A stretch of 64,000 nucleotides of DNA, taken from contig JAAYOB010000022.1 in assembly GCA_012520575.1 (NCBI GenBank), positions 1 to 64,000 of the forward strand, written 5' to 3'. The translations under genes and the position numbers were made by a program. The stretch comes from Candidatus Stramentimicrobium fermentans (GTDB lineage Bacteria > Atribacterota > Phoenicimicrobiia > Phoenicimicrobiales > Stramentimicrobiaceae). The notes beneath the pieces are model-generated. The model was not told where the DNA came from. It saw only the letters and a program-made list of their open reading frames with translations, and made no database searches. Below, in pieces: positions 17,281 through 26,714 of the stretch (the first letter of the stretch is position 1; each line of letters starts with the position of its first letter).

Positions 17281-18171
17281 ATGTTTATACAGGATATCAT
17301 ATTCAATTTAGAAAGATATTGGGGGAAACAAGGTTGTGCCATTCTTACCCCTTATGATACTGAAGTGGGGGCCGGTACTATGAACCCCGCAACATTTTTA
17401 AGAGTGCTTGGCCCAGAATACTGGAAAGTTGCCTATGTTGAGCCTTCCAGGAGACCTGCTGATGGTCGTTATGGTGACAATCCTAACAGGGTCCAGCAGC
17501 ATTACCAATTTCAAGTAATTATTAAACCATCGCCTGAAAATGTTCAAGAAATGTATTTAAGAAGTTTGGAAAAGATAGGTATTTACCGTAGAGAGCATGA
17601 TATAAGGTTTATGGAAGGAGATTGGGAGGCGCCTACCCTTGGAGCTTGGGGCTTAGGCTGGGAAGTGGTTTTAGATGGTTTGGAAATTACTCAATTCACC
17701 TATTTTCAACAAGCTGGAGGAATAGACTTAAACCCAATACCCGTTGAAATTACCTATGGGCTAGAACGCTTGGCCATGGTTGTGCAAAAAAAAGATAATA
17801 TTTATGAGCTTTTTTGGAATAAAGGAATTACTTATGGGGAAATTCAGCACCAGAACGAGGTCCAACAATCAAAGTATAACTTTGAAGAAGCTGATATAAG
17901 CATGCTCTTTACTTTATTTGATATGTTTGAAAAGGAAGCGCAACAGCTAATACTGAAAAAATTAACCATTCCTGCTTATGATTACACTTTAAAATGCTCT
18001 CATGTTTTTAATTTATTAGATGCCAGAGGTGCCATCAGTGTCACTGAAAGAACAGGGCATATTGGCAGAGTCAGGGAACTGGCTAAGCGATGTGCTGAAC
18101 TCTATATTCAGCTAAGAGAAGAACTTGGTTTTCCATTAATGATTACAAGCAAGGACAAGAACAATGAATAA
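17281..18171 (+). CDS. glyQ: Glycyl-tRNA synthetase alpha subunit
   Basis: Catalytic class II subunit of the heterotetrameric glycyl-tRNA synthetase. The 296 residues show [20 protein letters not shown] and the motif [20 protein letters not shown] with [16 protein letters not shown], then the motif 3 region GLERLAMV. The start ATG has a plausible AAGAAAG site. It overlaps glyS by 8 nt. Use of the alpha/beta GlyRS instead of the single-chain form is itself a lineage marker. Confidence 0.97.
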   Translation: MFIQDIIFNLERYWGKQGCAILTPYDTEVGAGTMNPATFLRVLGPEYWKVAYVEPSRRPADGRYGDNPNRVQQHYQFQVIIKPSPENVQEMYLRSLEKIGIYRREHDIRFMEGDWEAPTLGAWGLGWEVVLDGLEITQFTYFQQAGGIDLNPIPVEITYGLERLAMVVQKKDNIYELFWNKGITYGEIQHQNEVQQSKYNFEEADISMLFTLFDMFEKEAQQLILKKLTIPAYDYTLKCSHVFNLLDARGAISVTERTGHIGRVRELAKRCAELYIQLREELGFPLMITSKDKNNE

Positions 18172-20293
18172 ACTTCTTTTAGAAATAGGTACAGAAGAGA
18201 TACCAGCGGCATATATCGACCATATTTTAGAAAGTTTAAAAAAGAATGCTCATGATATGCTGAAAGAACAACGAATAGGTTATAACAATATATCTACTTT
18301 TGGGACACCTAGACGGCTAATTTTATTAATCGAAGGCATTTTAGAAAGACAACAGGATGTTTCTCATAAAGTTAAGGGACCATCAGCTGCAGTTGCATTT
18401 GATAAGGAAGGTGTAATTCAAAAAGCTGCCCTTAAATTTGCTGAAGCAAATCAGGTTAGACCGGAAAAACTAATAATTGAAAAGACTGATAAGGGTGATT
18501 ATGTGTTTGCCCTTAAAAAGATAAAAGGGGAAAAGACTGAATTGTTATTGTCTGAAATTTGCCTTAATCTAATTACGGGGCTAAGTTTACCCAAATCAAT
18601 GAAATGGGGGACTACCCCTATGAGGTTTATTAGACCGATACGCTGGTTATTAGCCTTGTATAATGATAGGATAATATCTTTTAATTGGGGTTCTTTAACC
18701 TCTGATAGAGTTACCTACGGACATTGCCTTCTTACAACAGGTCCCTTAAAAATAAAGAATGCTGATGATTATTTTATGGCTATGATAAAAAACCATGTAG
18801 TGATTGATCCTGAGTTACGTAAGGAAATGATAAAAAACCAGATAACTAAAAAGATTGAAAAGGTTAAAGGCCAAGAATGTATAGAGCAGACTTTATTAGA
18901 AGAAGTAAAAAATTTGACAGAATATCCTAAAGTATTGCTGGGTAGCTTTGATAAAACATACCTCTATTTACCTGTCGAAGTGTTGACAGCGGTAATGGTT
19001 AAACATCAAAAATATTTTCCCGTTTATGAGAACAAAAACTTGCTCTTACCGTTTTTCTTAGTAGTAATAAACGGCAACGAGGAGCAGTATGCTAAATCTA
19101 TTGTGCATGGCAATGAAAGGGTTTTAAAGGCACGGTTAGAGGATGCCAAATTTTTTTACCAAGAAGACCAAAAACTGACCAAATCAGGTTTAAAACCTCT
19201 GGATAACAATATTGAAAAGCTGAATAATGTTATTTTTCAAGAGGGCTTGGGAACTGTTTTTGACAAAGTTTCCAGATTAATAGTATTGTCTCAGGATATT
19301 GGTGTCGAACTCGGTTTAGATTCCGAAACCTTAAAAATATTAAAAAGGGCAGCCCGATTATGTAAATCGGATCTGGTAACAGAGATGGTGAAAGAGTTTC
19401 CCGAATTACAGGGTATTATGGGGAGGGAATATGCTCTGCTTCAAGGAGAAGCCCCACAGGTAGCCCTTTCCATCTCTGAGCAATATTTGCCAAGGTTTTC
19501 AGGCGATAATTTCCCAACTACTATAACCGGTAGCATACTGAGTATCTCTGATAAATTAGACAATATTGTTTCCTGTTTCATTAATGGAATGGCGCCAGAT
19601 GGGTCGCAGGACCCTTATGCCTTAAGAAGGCAGGCATTAGGGATTATTAATATTGTTTTGTTTAATAAATTAAATTTTTCCATCAATAAAATAATTAATT
19701 TAAATACTAGTCTATTAACCGAGAGCAAGAATATGAAAAAAGAAAATTGCTTGATAGATAGCGCAATCAATTTGCTTATTAAAGATTTTATTTTTCAACG
19801 TTTTCGTCATCTTCTTTTAGAAAAAAAATACAAGTATGATATGATTGATGCCGTATTTGCCAAAAGACCGGATAATATTCTTGATGTTTTAACTCGCATT
19901 GAAGCTCTTCAAAAAATCTATGATACTTCTGAATTTGCTCATACTATAACGGCAGCTGCCAGAGCTTATAATTTATCTAAAAATTCAACTGAATTGAAGA
20001 TTCACCGAGCTCTTTTGCAGGAAAAAGAAGAGGTTGAACTTTATAATACCTACCTAGAATTGAATGAAGCTATTGAAAAATTACTTTCTGAACAGAGATA
20101 TAGTGATGTGTTTACTAGTTTAGAAATAATGAATAAACCGATCGACCTCTTTTTCAATAAGGTATTAGTGATGGTAGAAGATGATAAAATCCGTAAAAAT
20201 CGTTTAGCATTGTTAAAGTCTATTGCTAATCTGTATTTCTCGGTTGCCGATTTGACCAAAATTGCCTTGGCTAAGGTTAATAATACTAATTAG
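18164..20293 (+). CDS. glyS: Glycyl-tRNA synthetase beta subunit
   Basis: The tRNA-binding beta subunit that pairs with GlyQ. The 709-residue length is normal. The family start [18 protein letters not shown], the [18 protein letters not shown] segment (near 145), an HD-like domain in the middle ([16 protein letters not shown] near 480) and a C-terminal helical anticodon-binding DALR-like domain are visible. It overlaps glyQ by 8 nt and is co-translated. A 61-bp gap separates it from ppdK, with no visible terminator. Confidence 0.96.
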   Translation: MNKLLLEIGTEEIPAAYIDHILESLKKNAHDMLKEQRIGYNNISTFGTPRRLILLIEGILERQQDVSHKVKGPSAAVAFDKEGVIQKAALKFAEANQVRPEKLIIEKTDKGDYVFALKKIKGEKTELLLSEICLNLITGLSLPKSMKWGTTPMRFIRPIRWLLALYNDRIISFNWGSLTSDRVTYGHCLLTTGPLKIKNADDYFMAMIKNHVVIDPELRKEMIKNQITKKIEKVKGQECIEQTLLEEVKNLTEYPKVLLGSFDKTYLYLPVEVLTAVMVKHQKYFPVYENKNLLLPFFLVVINGNEEQYAKSIVHGNERVLKARLEDAKFFYQEDQKLTKSGLKPLDNNIEKLNNVIFQEGLGTVFDKVSRLIVLSQDIGVELGLDSETLKILKRAARLCKSDLVTEMVKEFPELQGIMGREYALLQGEAPQVALSISEQYLPRFSGDNFPTTITGSILSISDKLDNIVSCFINGMAPDGSQDPYALRRQALGIINIVLFNKLNFSINKIINLNTSLLTESKNMKKENCLIDSAINLLIKDFIFQRFRHLLLEKKYKYDMIDAVFAKRPDNILDVLTRIEALQKIYDTSEFAHTITAAARAYNLSKNSTELKIHRALLQEKEEVELYNTYLELNEAIEKLLSEQRYSDVFTSLEIMNKPIDLFFNKVLVMVEDDKIRKNRLALLKSIANLYFSVADLTKIALAKVNNTN

Positions 20294-20354
20294 CTTTAAG
20301 TTTGGTAACAATACTTATGAATCTGTTCTTACATAAATAATAAAGGAGACCATA

Positions 20355-23012
20355 ATGAAAAAATACGTACATTTCTTTGATGAAGGAAATAAGGAGATGA
20401 AAAGGCTGTTGGGAGGTAAAGGTGCCAATTTGGCAGAAATGACCAGAATGGGGTTACCTGTCCCCAAGGGTTTTACTATTACTGCCGAGGCCTGCATTGA
20501 ATATACTAAGAATCAGAAAAAATTTCCGGAAGATTTGGAAGAACAAGTACAAGAAAACCTTAACAAATTAGAAGAAAGTTCCGGAAAGACTTTCGGAGAC
20601 AGTGAGAATCCACTGTTAGTATCTGTACGTTCAGGAGCCGCCATCTCTATGCCGGGTATGATGGACACCATTTTGAATTTAGGTTTGAATGAAGATACAA
20701 TTAAAGGAATAATCAGAAAATCTGGCAATGAAAGATTTGCTTATGATAGCTATAGAAGATTTATTCAGATGTTCGCCAATGTAGTTATGGATATAAAAGG
20801 TGATCTTTTTGAACATATTTTAGACCAGATGAAAGAAAAAGAAAACGTAGCAATAGATTCTGAAATCAGTACGGTCGGATTAAAAGAAATCGTAAAACAG
20901 TATAAGGAGTTGGTCTTTGAAAAAAGCGGCAAGCACTTTCCTCATGATCCCCAAAAACAGCTCAGAATGTCCATTGAAGCAGTTTTTAATTCTTGGGATA
21001 ATAAGCGAGCGGTTACTTACAGGAAGATACATAAAATTCCCAATGACCTCGGTACTGCGGTAAATGTACAGGAGATGGTATTTGGTAATATGGGCAATGA
21101 TTCCGGTACCGGTGTTGGCTTTACCAGAAATCCCTCTACTGGCGAGAAAGAAAATTTTGGTGAGTACCTTTTGAATGCACAAGGAGAAGATATAGTAGCT
21201 GGAATTAGAACTCCTAAACCGTTGGAAGAATTGAAGAACGATATGCCGAATGTTTATGAGCAATTGATTTCTACAGTACATATTTTAGAGAAAAATTATA
21301 AAGATGTACAAGATTACGAATTTACCATAGAAAAAAACAAACTTTTTATTCTGCAAACTCGTGATGGTAAAAGGACTGCTCAGGCAGCCTTAAAAATTGC
21401 TACTGATATGGTTAAAGAGGGCATAATTGATAAAGAAACAGCAGTGAGTAGAATAGATCCTCTGCAGCTTAACCAACTCCTCCACCGCAGAATTGACTCC
21501 AGCGCTAAGATTGAGCCAATTGCTAAAGGTTTACCGGCATCACCTGGAGCAGCATCTGGCAAAGTTGTTTTTACAGCTGATGAAGCAGAAGAGAGAGGTA
21601 AAAATGGTGAATCGGTAATTTTAGTTAGACCCGAAACCACTCCTGATGATATTCATGGTATGGTTGCTGCTAAGGGAACTTTGACCAGCAAAGGGGGTAT
21701 GACCAGCCATGCCGCAGTAGTTGCCAGAGGAATGGGTATGCCTTGTGTAGCCGGTTGCAGTGGTATCAATATAAATTTAGGCAAAGAGCTTTTTAAAGCC
21801 GATGGTAAAACCATAAAAAAGGGTGATTATATTACTATTGATGGTGGTAGTGGCCATGTTTTTGAGGGTGAAGTCCCTATGATTGAACCAAAAATGAGTA
21901 AAGAATTCGAATTATTACTTTCTTGGGCAGATGATATTAAAAGATTGGGAGTATACGCTAATGCTGATACCCCTGAGGATGCTCAAAAAGCCAGAGACCT
22001 GGGTGCAGAGGGCATTGGTTTATGTAGGACTGAGCATATGTTTATGGCAGCGGAACGTTTGCCCATTGTGCAGGCTATGATTATGGCAGACGATAAAGTG
22101 TCTCGACAGAACGCTCTTGATAAGTTATTGCCCTTACAAAAAGCTGATTTTATGGGAATCCTTAAAGCCATGCATGGCTTACCGGTAATTATTAGACTTC
22201 TTGATCCTCCCTTACATGAATTCTTGCCTAATTATGAAGAGACACTGATTAAGGTCACCACCTTGAGGTTGACTAAGGAGGATAATCAGGAGCTGAAAAG
22301 GCAAGAAGATCTTTTGGAAAGAATTACAGGTTTACGTGAAATGAACCCCATGCTCGGCTTAAGAGGATGCCGTTTAGGTTTAACGTATCCGGAGATATAC
22401 GAGATGCAGGCAAGGGCGATATTCGAAGCAAGCAAGGAATTGCTGAAGCAAGGTGTTGAAGTAAAACCCGAAATTATGATTCCCCTGGTTAGCCATGTTA
22501 ACGAATTAATACCTATTTACAATAGCATCAAAAAAATAGCCCGAGAATTGTTGACAAAAGAAAAGATAGAACTAGCCTACAAAATAGGCACCATGATCGA
22601 ATTACCCAGAGCAACCCTAACAGCCGATGAGATAGCCACCTATGCCGAGTTCTTCTCTTTTGGAACGAATGACCTTACTCAGACCGCTTTTGGCATTAGT
22701 CGTGATGACGCTGAAGGTAAGTTCCTAATGAAATATGTGGAAGAGGGTATCTTAAAAGATAATCCTTTTGAGGTAATCGATGTCGAGGGTGCTGGCAAAT
22801 TAATAAAAATAGGAGTGGAATTGGGGAGAAAAGCTAATCCTGATTTAGAAATTGGTATCTGTGGAGAACATGGCGGTGAACCTAATTCAGTTGAATTCTG
22901 CCATAGAGCTGGCCTGAACTATGTCAGTTGTTCTCCCTTTAGAGTGCCTATTGCCAGATTAGCGGCGGCACAGGCTGCTATGCAAGAAAATAGCAATGAG
23001 TACAATGATTAG
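20355..23012 (+). CDS. ppdK: Pyruvate, phosphate dikinase
   Basis: Interconverts pyruvate + ATP + Pi and PEP + AMP + PPi; in PPi-using anaerobes it often runs glycolytically. The 885 residues follow the standard order: an ATP-grasp nucleotide domain (GGKGANLAEMTRMGLPVPKG at the N-terminus), the swivelling phosphohistidine domain with TSHAAVVARGMG and His at residue 452, and the PEP/pyruvate barrel with GICGEHGGEP, Cys at residue 836. These match the His455 and Cys831 of the clostridial enzyme. Strong ribosome site AAAGGAGAC. Its neighbour downstream is a membrane pyrophosphatase, which removes or uses the same PPi pool. A terminator follows. Confidence 0.97.
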   Translation: MKKYVHFFDEGNKEMKRLLGGKGANLAEMTRMGLPVPKGFTITAEACIEYTKNQKKFPEDLEEQVQENLNKLEESSGKTFGDSENPLLVSVRSGAAISMPGMMDTILNLGLNEDTIKGIIRKSGNERFAYDSYRRFIQMFANVVMDIKGDLFEHILDQMKEKENVAIDSEISTVGLKEIVKQYKELVFEKSGKHFPHDPQKQLRMSIEAVFNSWDNKRAVTYRKIHKIPNDLGTAVNVQEMVFGNMGNDSGTGVGFTRNPSTGEKENFGEYLLNAQGEDIVAGIRTPKPLEELKNDMPNVYEQLISTVHILEKNYKDVQDYEFTIEKNKLFILQTRDGKRTAQAALKIATDMVKEGIIDKETAVSRIDPLQLNQLLHRRIDSSAKIEPIAKGLPASPGAASGKVVFTADEAEERGKNGESVILVRPETTPDDIHGMVAAKGTLTSKGGMTSHAAVVARGMGMPCVAGCSGININLGKELFKADGKTIKKGDYITIDGGSGHVFEGEVPMIEPKMSKEFELLLSWADDIKRLGVYANADTPEDAQKARDLGAEGIGLCRTEHMFMAAERLPIVQAMIMADDKVSRQNALDKLLPLQKADFMGILKAMHGLPVIIRLLDPPLHEFLPNYEETLIKVTTLRLTKEDNQELKRQEDLLERITGLREMNPMLGLRGCRLGLTYPEIYEMQARAIFEASKELLKQGVEVKPEIMIPLVSHVNELIPIYNSIKKIARELLTKEKIELAYKIGTMIELPRATLTADEIATYAEFFSFGTNDLTQTAFGISRDDAEGKFLMKYVEEGILKDNPFEVIDVEGAGKLIKIGVELGRKANPDLEIGICGEHGGEPNSVEFCHRAGLNYVSCSPFRVPIARLAAAQAAMQENSNEYND

Positions 23013-23037
23013 TAAGAAAAAACAAATATATTCAGAA

Positions 23038-23090
23038 TAGAGGTGAACTATTTTCTTAAGTTTAAGAATTAAGGATCACCTCTATTTCTG
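23038..23090 (+). terminator. Terminator after ppdK
   Basis: A 9-bp outer stem TAGAGGTGA (23038-23046) with TCACCTCTA (23076-23084), an inner stem TTCTTA/TAAGAA, and a following T-rich ATTTCTGTT. The T run is interrupted, so efficiency may be moderate. Confidence 0.65.
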
Positions 23091-23179
23091 TTGCGTGTTA
23101 AAATATTTATATAGAATTGTGCATAGAACAATCATTCTGTACTTTAAAAGTATAATTGACAAAAGGAGCGTTATGAAAT

Positions 23180-25144
23180 ATGGCAGTACTTAAACTTCTT
23201 TCAATTTTAAGCGGTGTTCTTGCCTTGTTATACGCCATGATACTGGCGAGGCGGATTTTAAGTGAAAGCCCGGGCAATGAAATAATGGTACAATTGTCCC
23301 ATTCTATTGAACAGGGAGCCATGACTTTTTTAAAAAGAGAATACTCCATTTTAGTTTTTTTTGTATTGACAGTTACGCTAGTAATAGTTTGGGTCAGGGG
23401 TAGTATAACTGGGTTATCATTTGCTGTAGGTGCAACATGTTCTGCTTTAACTGGTTTAATCGGTATGAAAGTTGCCACAAAAAGCAATTCCCGAACTACC
23501 TTTGCTGCTCAGGAATCAGGTTTAAACAAGGCATTAAAAATAGCTTTTTCGGGTGGAGCTGTAATGGGGTTATCGGTTGCAGGTTTTGGTTTAGTAGGAA
23601 TAGGTATCCTATACTATTTTATTGATGACCCTAATTTAATTAACGGTTTTGCTCTGGGTGCCAGCTCCATTGCTTTATTTGCTAGGGTAGGAGGAGGAAT
23701 TTTTACCAAGGCTGCTGATGTGGGAGCAGATTTGGTGGGTAAGATTGAAGCAGGTATTCCGGAGGATGATCCCCGAAATCCGGCGGTAATAGCAGATAAT
23801 GTTGGCGATAATGTTGGCGATGTTGCTGGAATGGGAGCGGATTTATTCGAATCATTCGTCGGTTCCATTATTTCTACTATGATTTTAGGAAGTTTATTGT
23901 ACGACTCGGTTAATTATGTTGTATATCCCTTAATACTTGTTGCTTGTGGTGCGGTTTCTGTAATAATTGCTACTTTCTTTGTGACACCTAAAGATAGTAA
24001 AAATATTCATAACACCTTAAATATTGGAACTTATGTTAGCGGATTTTTAGTAATTATTTCATCGTTAATCCTGTCATTGACTCTATTCGGTAATTTAGCC
24101 GTATTTTTTGCTACAATTTCAGGTTTAATTGCCGGGGTAATTATCGGCTTTGTTACCCAGTACTATACAGCATATGAGTATTTTCCGGTCCAAAGGTTAT
24201 CAAAAGCCTCTTTAACAGGTGCTGCTACCACTATCATTGAAGGTTTTGCTCTAGGTTTAAAGAGTACAGCTATTCCTATTATAGTTATCTCCCTGTCTAT
24301 TTATATTTCGAATTACTTTGCCGGCTTTTATGGTATTTCTGTTGCTGCAGTAGGGATGCTCTCTATTGTAGGAATGACCGTGTCTGTAGACTCCTATGGT
24401 CCCATTGCCGATAATGCCGGCGGTATAGCCGAAATGGCCGGTTTGGCCCCCGAGGTTCGGGAAATTACCGATTCCCTTGATGCAGTTGGAAATACCACGG
24501 CAGCTATTGGAAAAGGATTTGCCATCGGTTCAGCAGCTTTAACTGCGCTCGCTCTATTTAGTGCTTATACCCAGTCTGTTAATCTCGAAACCATCAGCAT
24601 TACCAAGCCAATAGTTTTAATCGGTATTTTTATCGGAGCTATTCTGCCTTTTTTATTTGCAGCACTTACCATGGAAGCAGTGGGCAAAACTGCTTTTCTA
24701 ATGATTGAAGAAGTACGAAGACAGTTTCGTGAAATACCTGGTCTCAAGGAAGGAACCGCCAAGCCAGAACCAGAAAAGTGTGTTGATATAAGTACAAAAG
24801 GCGCCTTAAAAGAGATGATTGTTCCGGGAATAATCGCTATTACAGTACCTATTTTAGTAGGAGTCTTAATTGGTGCAGAGGCTTTAGGCGGATTACTGTT
24901 AGGCTCAACAGTAATGGGAGTATTTTTAGGAATTATGATGGCTAATGCTGGCGGAGCATGGGATAATGCTAAGAAATATATTGAAAAAGGGAACTTTGGC
25001 GGTTCTGGCTCCCCTGCTCATCAGGCTGCAATAATTGGCGATACGGTTGGTGACCCCTTTAAAGATACTGCCGGCCCATCTATGAATATTTTGATAAAGG
25101 CAATGTCCATTGTAGCCTTGGTCTTTGTGCCCCTTTTTCTTTAA
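23180..25144 (+). CDS. hppA: Membrane-bound ion-pumping pyrophosphatase, K+-dependent type
   Basis: Hydrolyses PPi and pumps Na+ and/or H+ out across the membrane. The 654 residues form about 16 helices. Catalytic signatures are [20 protein letters not shown] followed by [18 protein letters not shown], and the C-terminal [27 protein letters not shown] carries Ala at 441 and Gly at 444, where K+-independent enzymes have Lys and Thr, so the K+-dependent subfamily is indicated. Glu224 in DLFESFVG is compatible with a Na+-PPase, but the ion cannot be settled from this. AAGGAG lies 11 nt before the ATG. A TATAAT at 23151 has no good -35 box. Confidence 0.96.
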   Translation: MAVLKLLSILSGVLALLYAMILARRILSESPGNEIMVQLSHSIEQGAMTFLKREYSILVFFVLTVTLVIVWVRGSITGLSFAVGATCSALTGLIGMKVATKSNSRTTFAAQESGLNKALKIAFSGGAVMGLSVAGFGLVGIGILYYFIDDPNLINGFALGASSIALFARVGGGIFTKAADVGADLVGKIEAGIPEDDPRNPAVIADNVGDNVGDVAGMGADLFESFVGSIISTMILGSLLYDSVNYVVYPLILVACGAVSVIIATFFVTPKDSKNIHNTLNIGTYVSGFLVIISSLILSLTLFGNLAVFFATISGLIAGVIIGFVTQYYTAYEYFPVQRLSKASLTGAATTIIEGFALGLKSTAIPIIVISLSIYISNYFAGFYGISVAAVGMLSIVGMTVSVDSYGPIADNAGGIAEMAGLAPEVREITDSLDAVGNTTAAIGKGFAIGSAALTALALFSAYTQSVNLETISITKPIVLIGIFIGAILPFLFAALTMEAVGKTAFLMIEEVRRQFREIPGLKEGTAKPEPEKCVDISTKGALKEMIVPGIIAITVPILVGVLIGAEALGGLLLGSTVMGVFLGIMMANAGGAWDNAKKYIEKGNFGGSGSPAHQAAIIGDTVGDPFKDTAGPSMNILIKAMSIVALVFVPLFL

Positions 25145-25208
25145 ACATTATGTGTTTTTATAGAAGAATAACTTAAAGTCGAATTTTTTAAAATATAATA
25201 GTTAAATC

Positions 25209-25240
25209 AATGCCACCTTGAGTCAACGAATGAGGCATTT
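25209..25240 (+). terminator. Possible weak terminator after hppA
   Basis: A 6-bp stem AATGCC (25209-25214) with GGCATT (25234-25239), followed by only a few T. It is weak and could be chance. Confidence 0.25.
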
Positions 25241-25283
25241 ATAGATAGTAAGAATACTTTAGTACCGGAAATAATTACATATT

Positions 25284-26588
25284 ATGGATATTATTAGTAT
25301 TATTGAGAAAAAAAAGAATAGATTAACCCTTAATGAATCCGAGATTGATTTTGCTCTTAATGGATATTTAGAGGGTAGTATTCCAGATTACCAGATGTCT
25401 GCTCTGCTTATGGCTATTTGGTTTAATGGTATGAATTATCAGGAAATCAATAAATTGACCATGTCTATGGCTAAGTCTGGAGAAATAATTGACTTAAGTT
25501 CCATTCCGGGAATCAAAGTAGACAAGCATAGCACAGGAGGGGTTGGTGATAAGACCACCATAGCCTTAATCCCCATGGTAGCTGCCGCAGGTGTCCCGGT
25601 GCCAAAAATATCAGGGAGAGCTTTAGGGCATACCGGCGGTACTGTTGATAAATTGGAATCGATAGCTAATTTCAAGACTGACTTAACTGTGGAAAATTTT
25701 ATTAGCAGTGTTAAAAAAATAAATGCCTCTATTATCGGTTCTACTATTAATATTGCGCCGGCTGACCATAAAATCTATGCCTTAAGAGATGTGACCGGCA
25801 CTATAAATTCAATCCCTTTAATGGCTAGTAGTATTATGAGTAAAAAAATTGCTGGTGGGGCTGATGCCCTCGTATTAAATGTCACCGTTGGAGAAGGTGC
25901 ATTCTTAAACAATTTTGAAGATGCAATCTCTTTAGGTGAAATAATGGTTAATATCGGTAAAAGTAACCATAAAAAAACCTATGCCGTAATCTCCTCTATG
26001 GAACAACCTTTGGGATATGCGGTTGGTAATTCCTTAGAAGTCCAAGAAGCGCTTGAACTGCTGAATAATAAAGGCCCCTCTGATTTAAAAGAAATATGTC
26101 TTTTTTTGGGTTCTTATATGTTAATGGCTGCTGGAATTGTGAACAAACAGAAAGATGGGATTAAATTATTAAAAAAAATTATAGCCAACGGCAGTGCTTT
26201 AACTAAATTTATGGAAATAGTTGATAATCAAAAGGGTAATGTAAATCAGATAAGAGAGCCTAAATTACTTCCCAGGGCAAAATACAAAAAAGATATTAAC
26301 TCCCCCTTTAGGGGCTTCGTAAAAAAAGTTGAAGCCAGGATTATTGGCCAATCTACCATGTTATTAGGGGCAGGTAGAATGAAAAAAGGTGATGACATAG
26401 ATTTATCTGTTGGTATAGTACTAAGAAAAAAAATTGGGGATTGGGTGAATGAGAAAGAACCCCTGGCCACTGTCTATTATAACGATAAAAAAAAATATGA
26501 TTTAATTAAGGATAGCATCCTCAAAGCCTTCCATACCACAGATAAAAGGCCTGAAGGAAAACCTTTAATATTAAAAGTTATTAGCTAA
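25284..26588 (+). CDS. pdp: Pyrimidine-nucleoside phosphorylase
   Basis: Phosphorolyses uridine, thymidine or deoxyuridine to base and (deoxy)ribose-1-phosphate for salvage. The 434 residues are the normal length. The signature KHSTGGVGDKTTIALIPMVA (about 82-101), SGRALGHTGGTVDKLE and the middle ADHKIYALRDVTGTI are all present, as is the C-terminal barrel-sandwich domain. I could not distinguish thymidine phosphorylase (DeoA) from the broader Pdp, though the Firmicutes-like sequence favours Pdp. The ATG has no clear ribosome site. It works with cdd in pyrimidine salvage. Confidence 0.93.
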   Translation: MDIISIIEKKKNRLTLNESEIDFALNGYLEGSIPDYQMSALLMAIWFNGMNYQEINKLTMSMAKSGEIIDLSSIPGIKVDKHSTGGVGDKTTIALIPMVAAAGVPVPKISGRALGHTGGTVDKLESIANFKTDLTVENFISSVKKINASIIGSTINIAPADHKIYALRDVTGTINSIPLMASSIMSKKIAGGADALVLNVTVGEGAFLNNFEDAISLGEIMVNIGKSNHKKTYAVISSMEQPLGYAVGNSLEVQEALELLNNKGPSDLKEICLFLGSYMLMAAGIVNKQKDGIKLLKKIIANGSALTKFMEIVDNQKGNVNQIREPKLLPRAKYKKDINSPFRGFVKKVEARIIGQSTMLLGAGRMKKGDDIDLSVGIVLRKKIGDWVNEKEPLATVYYNDKKKYDLIKDSILKAFHTTDKRPEGKPLILKVIS

Positions 26589-26714
26589 TTTAGAACATTC
26601 TATCAATTTCCTGCATTTTTGAATTGATTGACACTATACTCACTAAAGTGTTTTTAAATAATTATTACTCTATTCACAATGTTTTAACAATATGCCATGA
26701 GATGGGTTGAGGAT

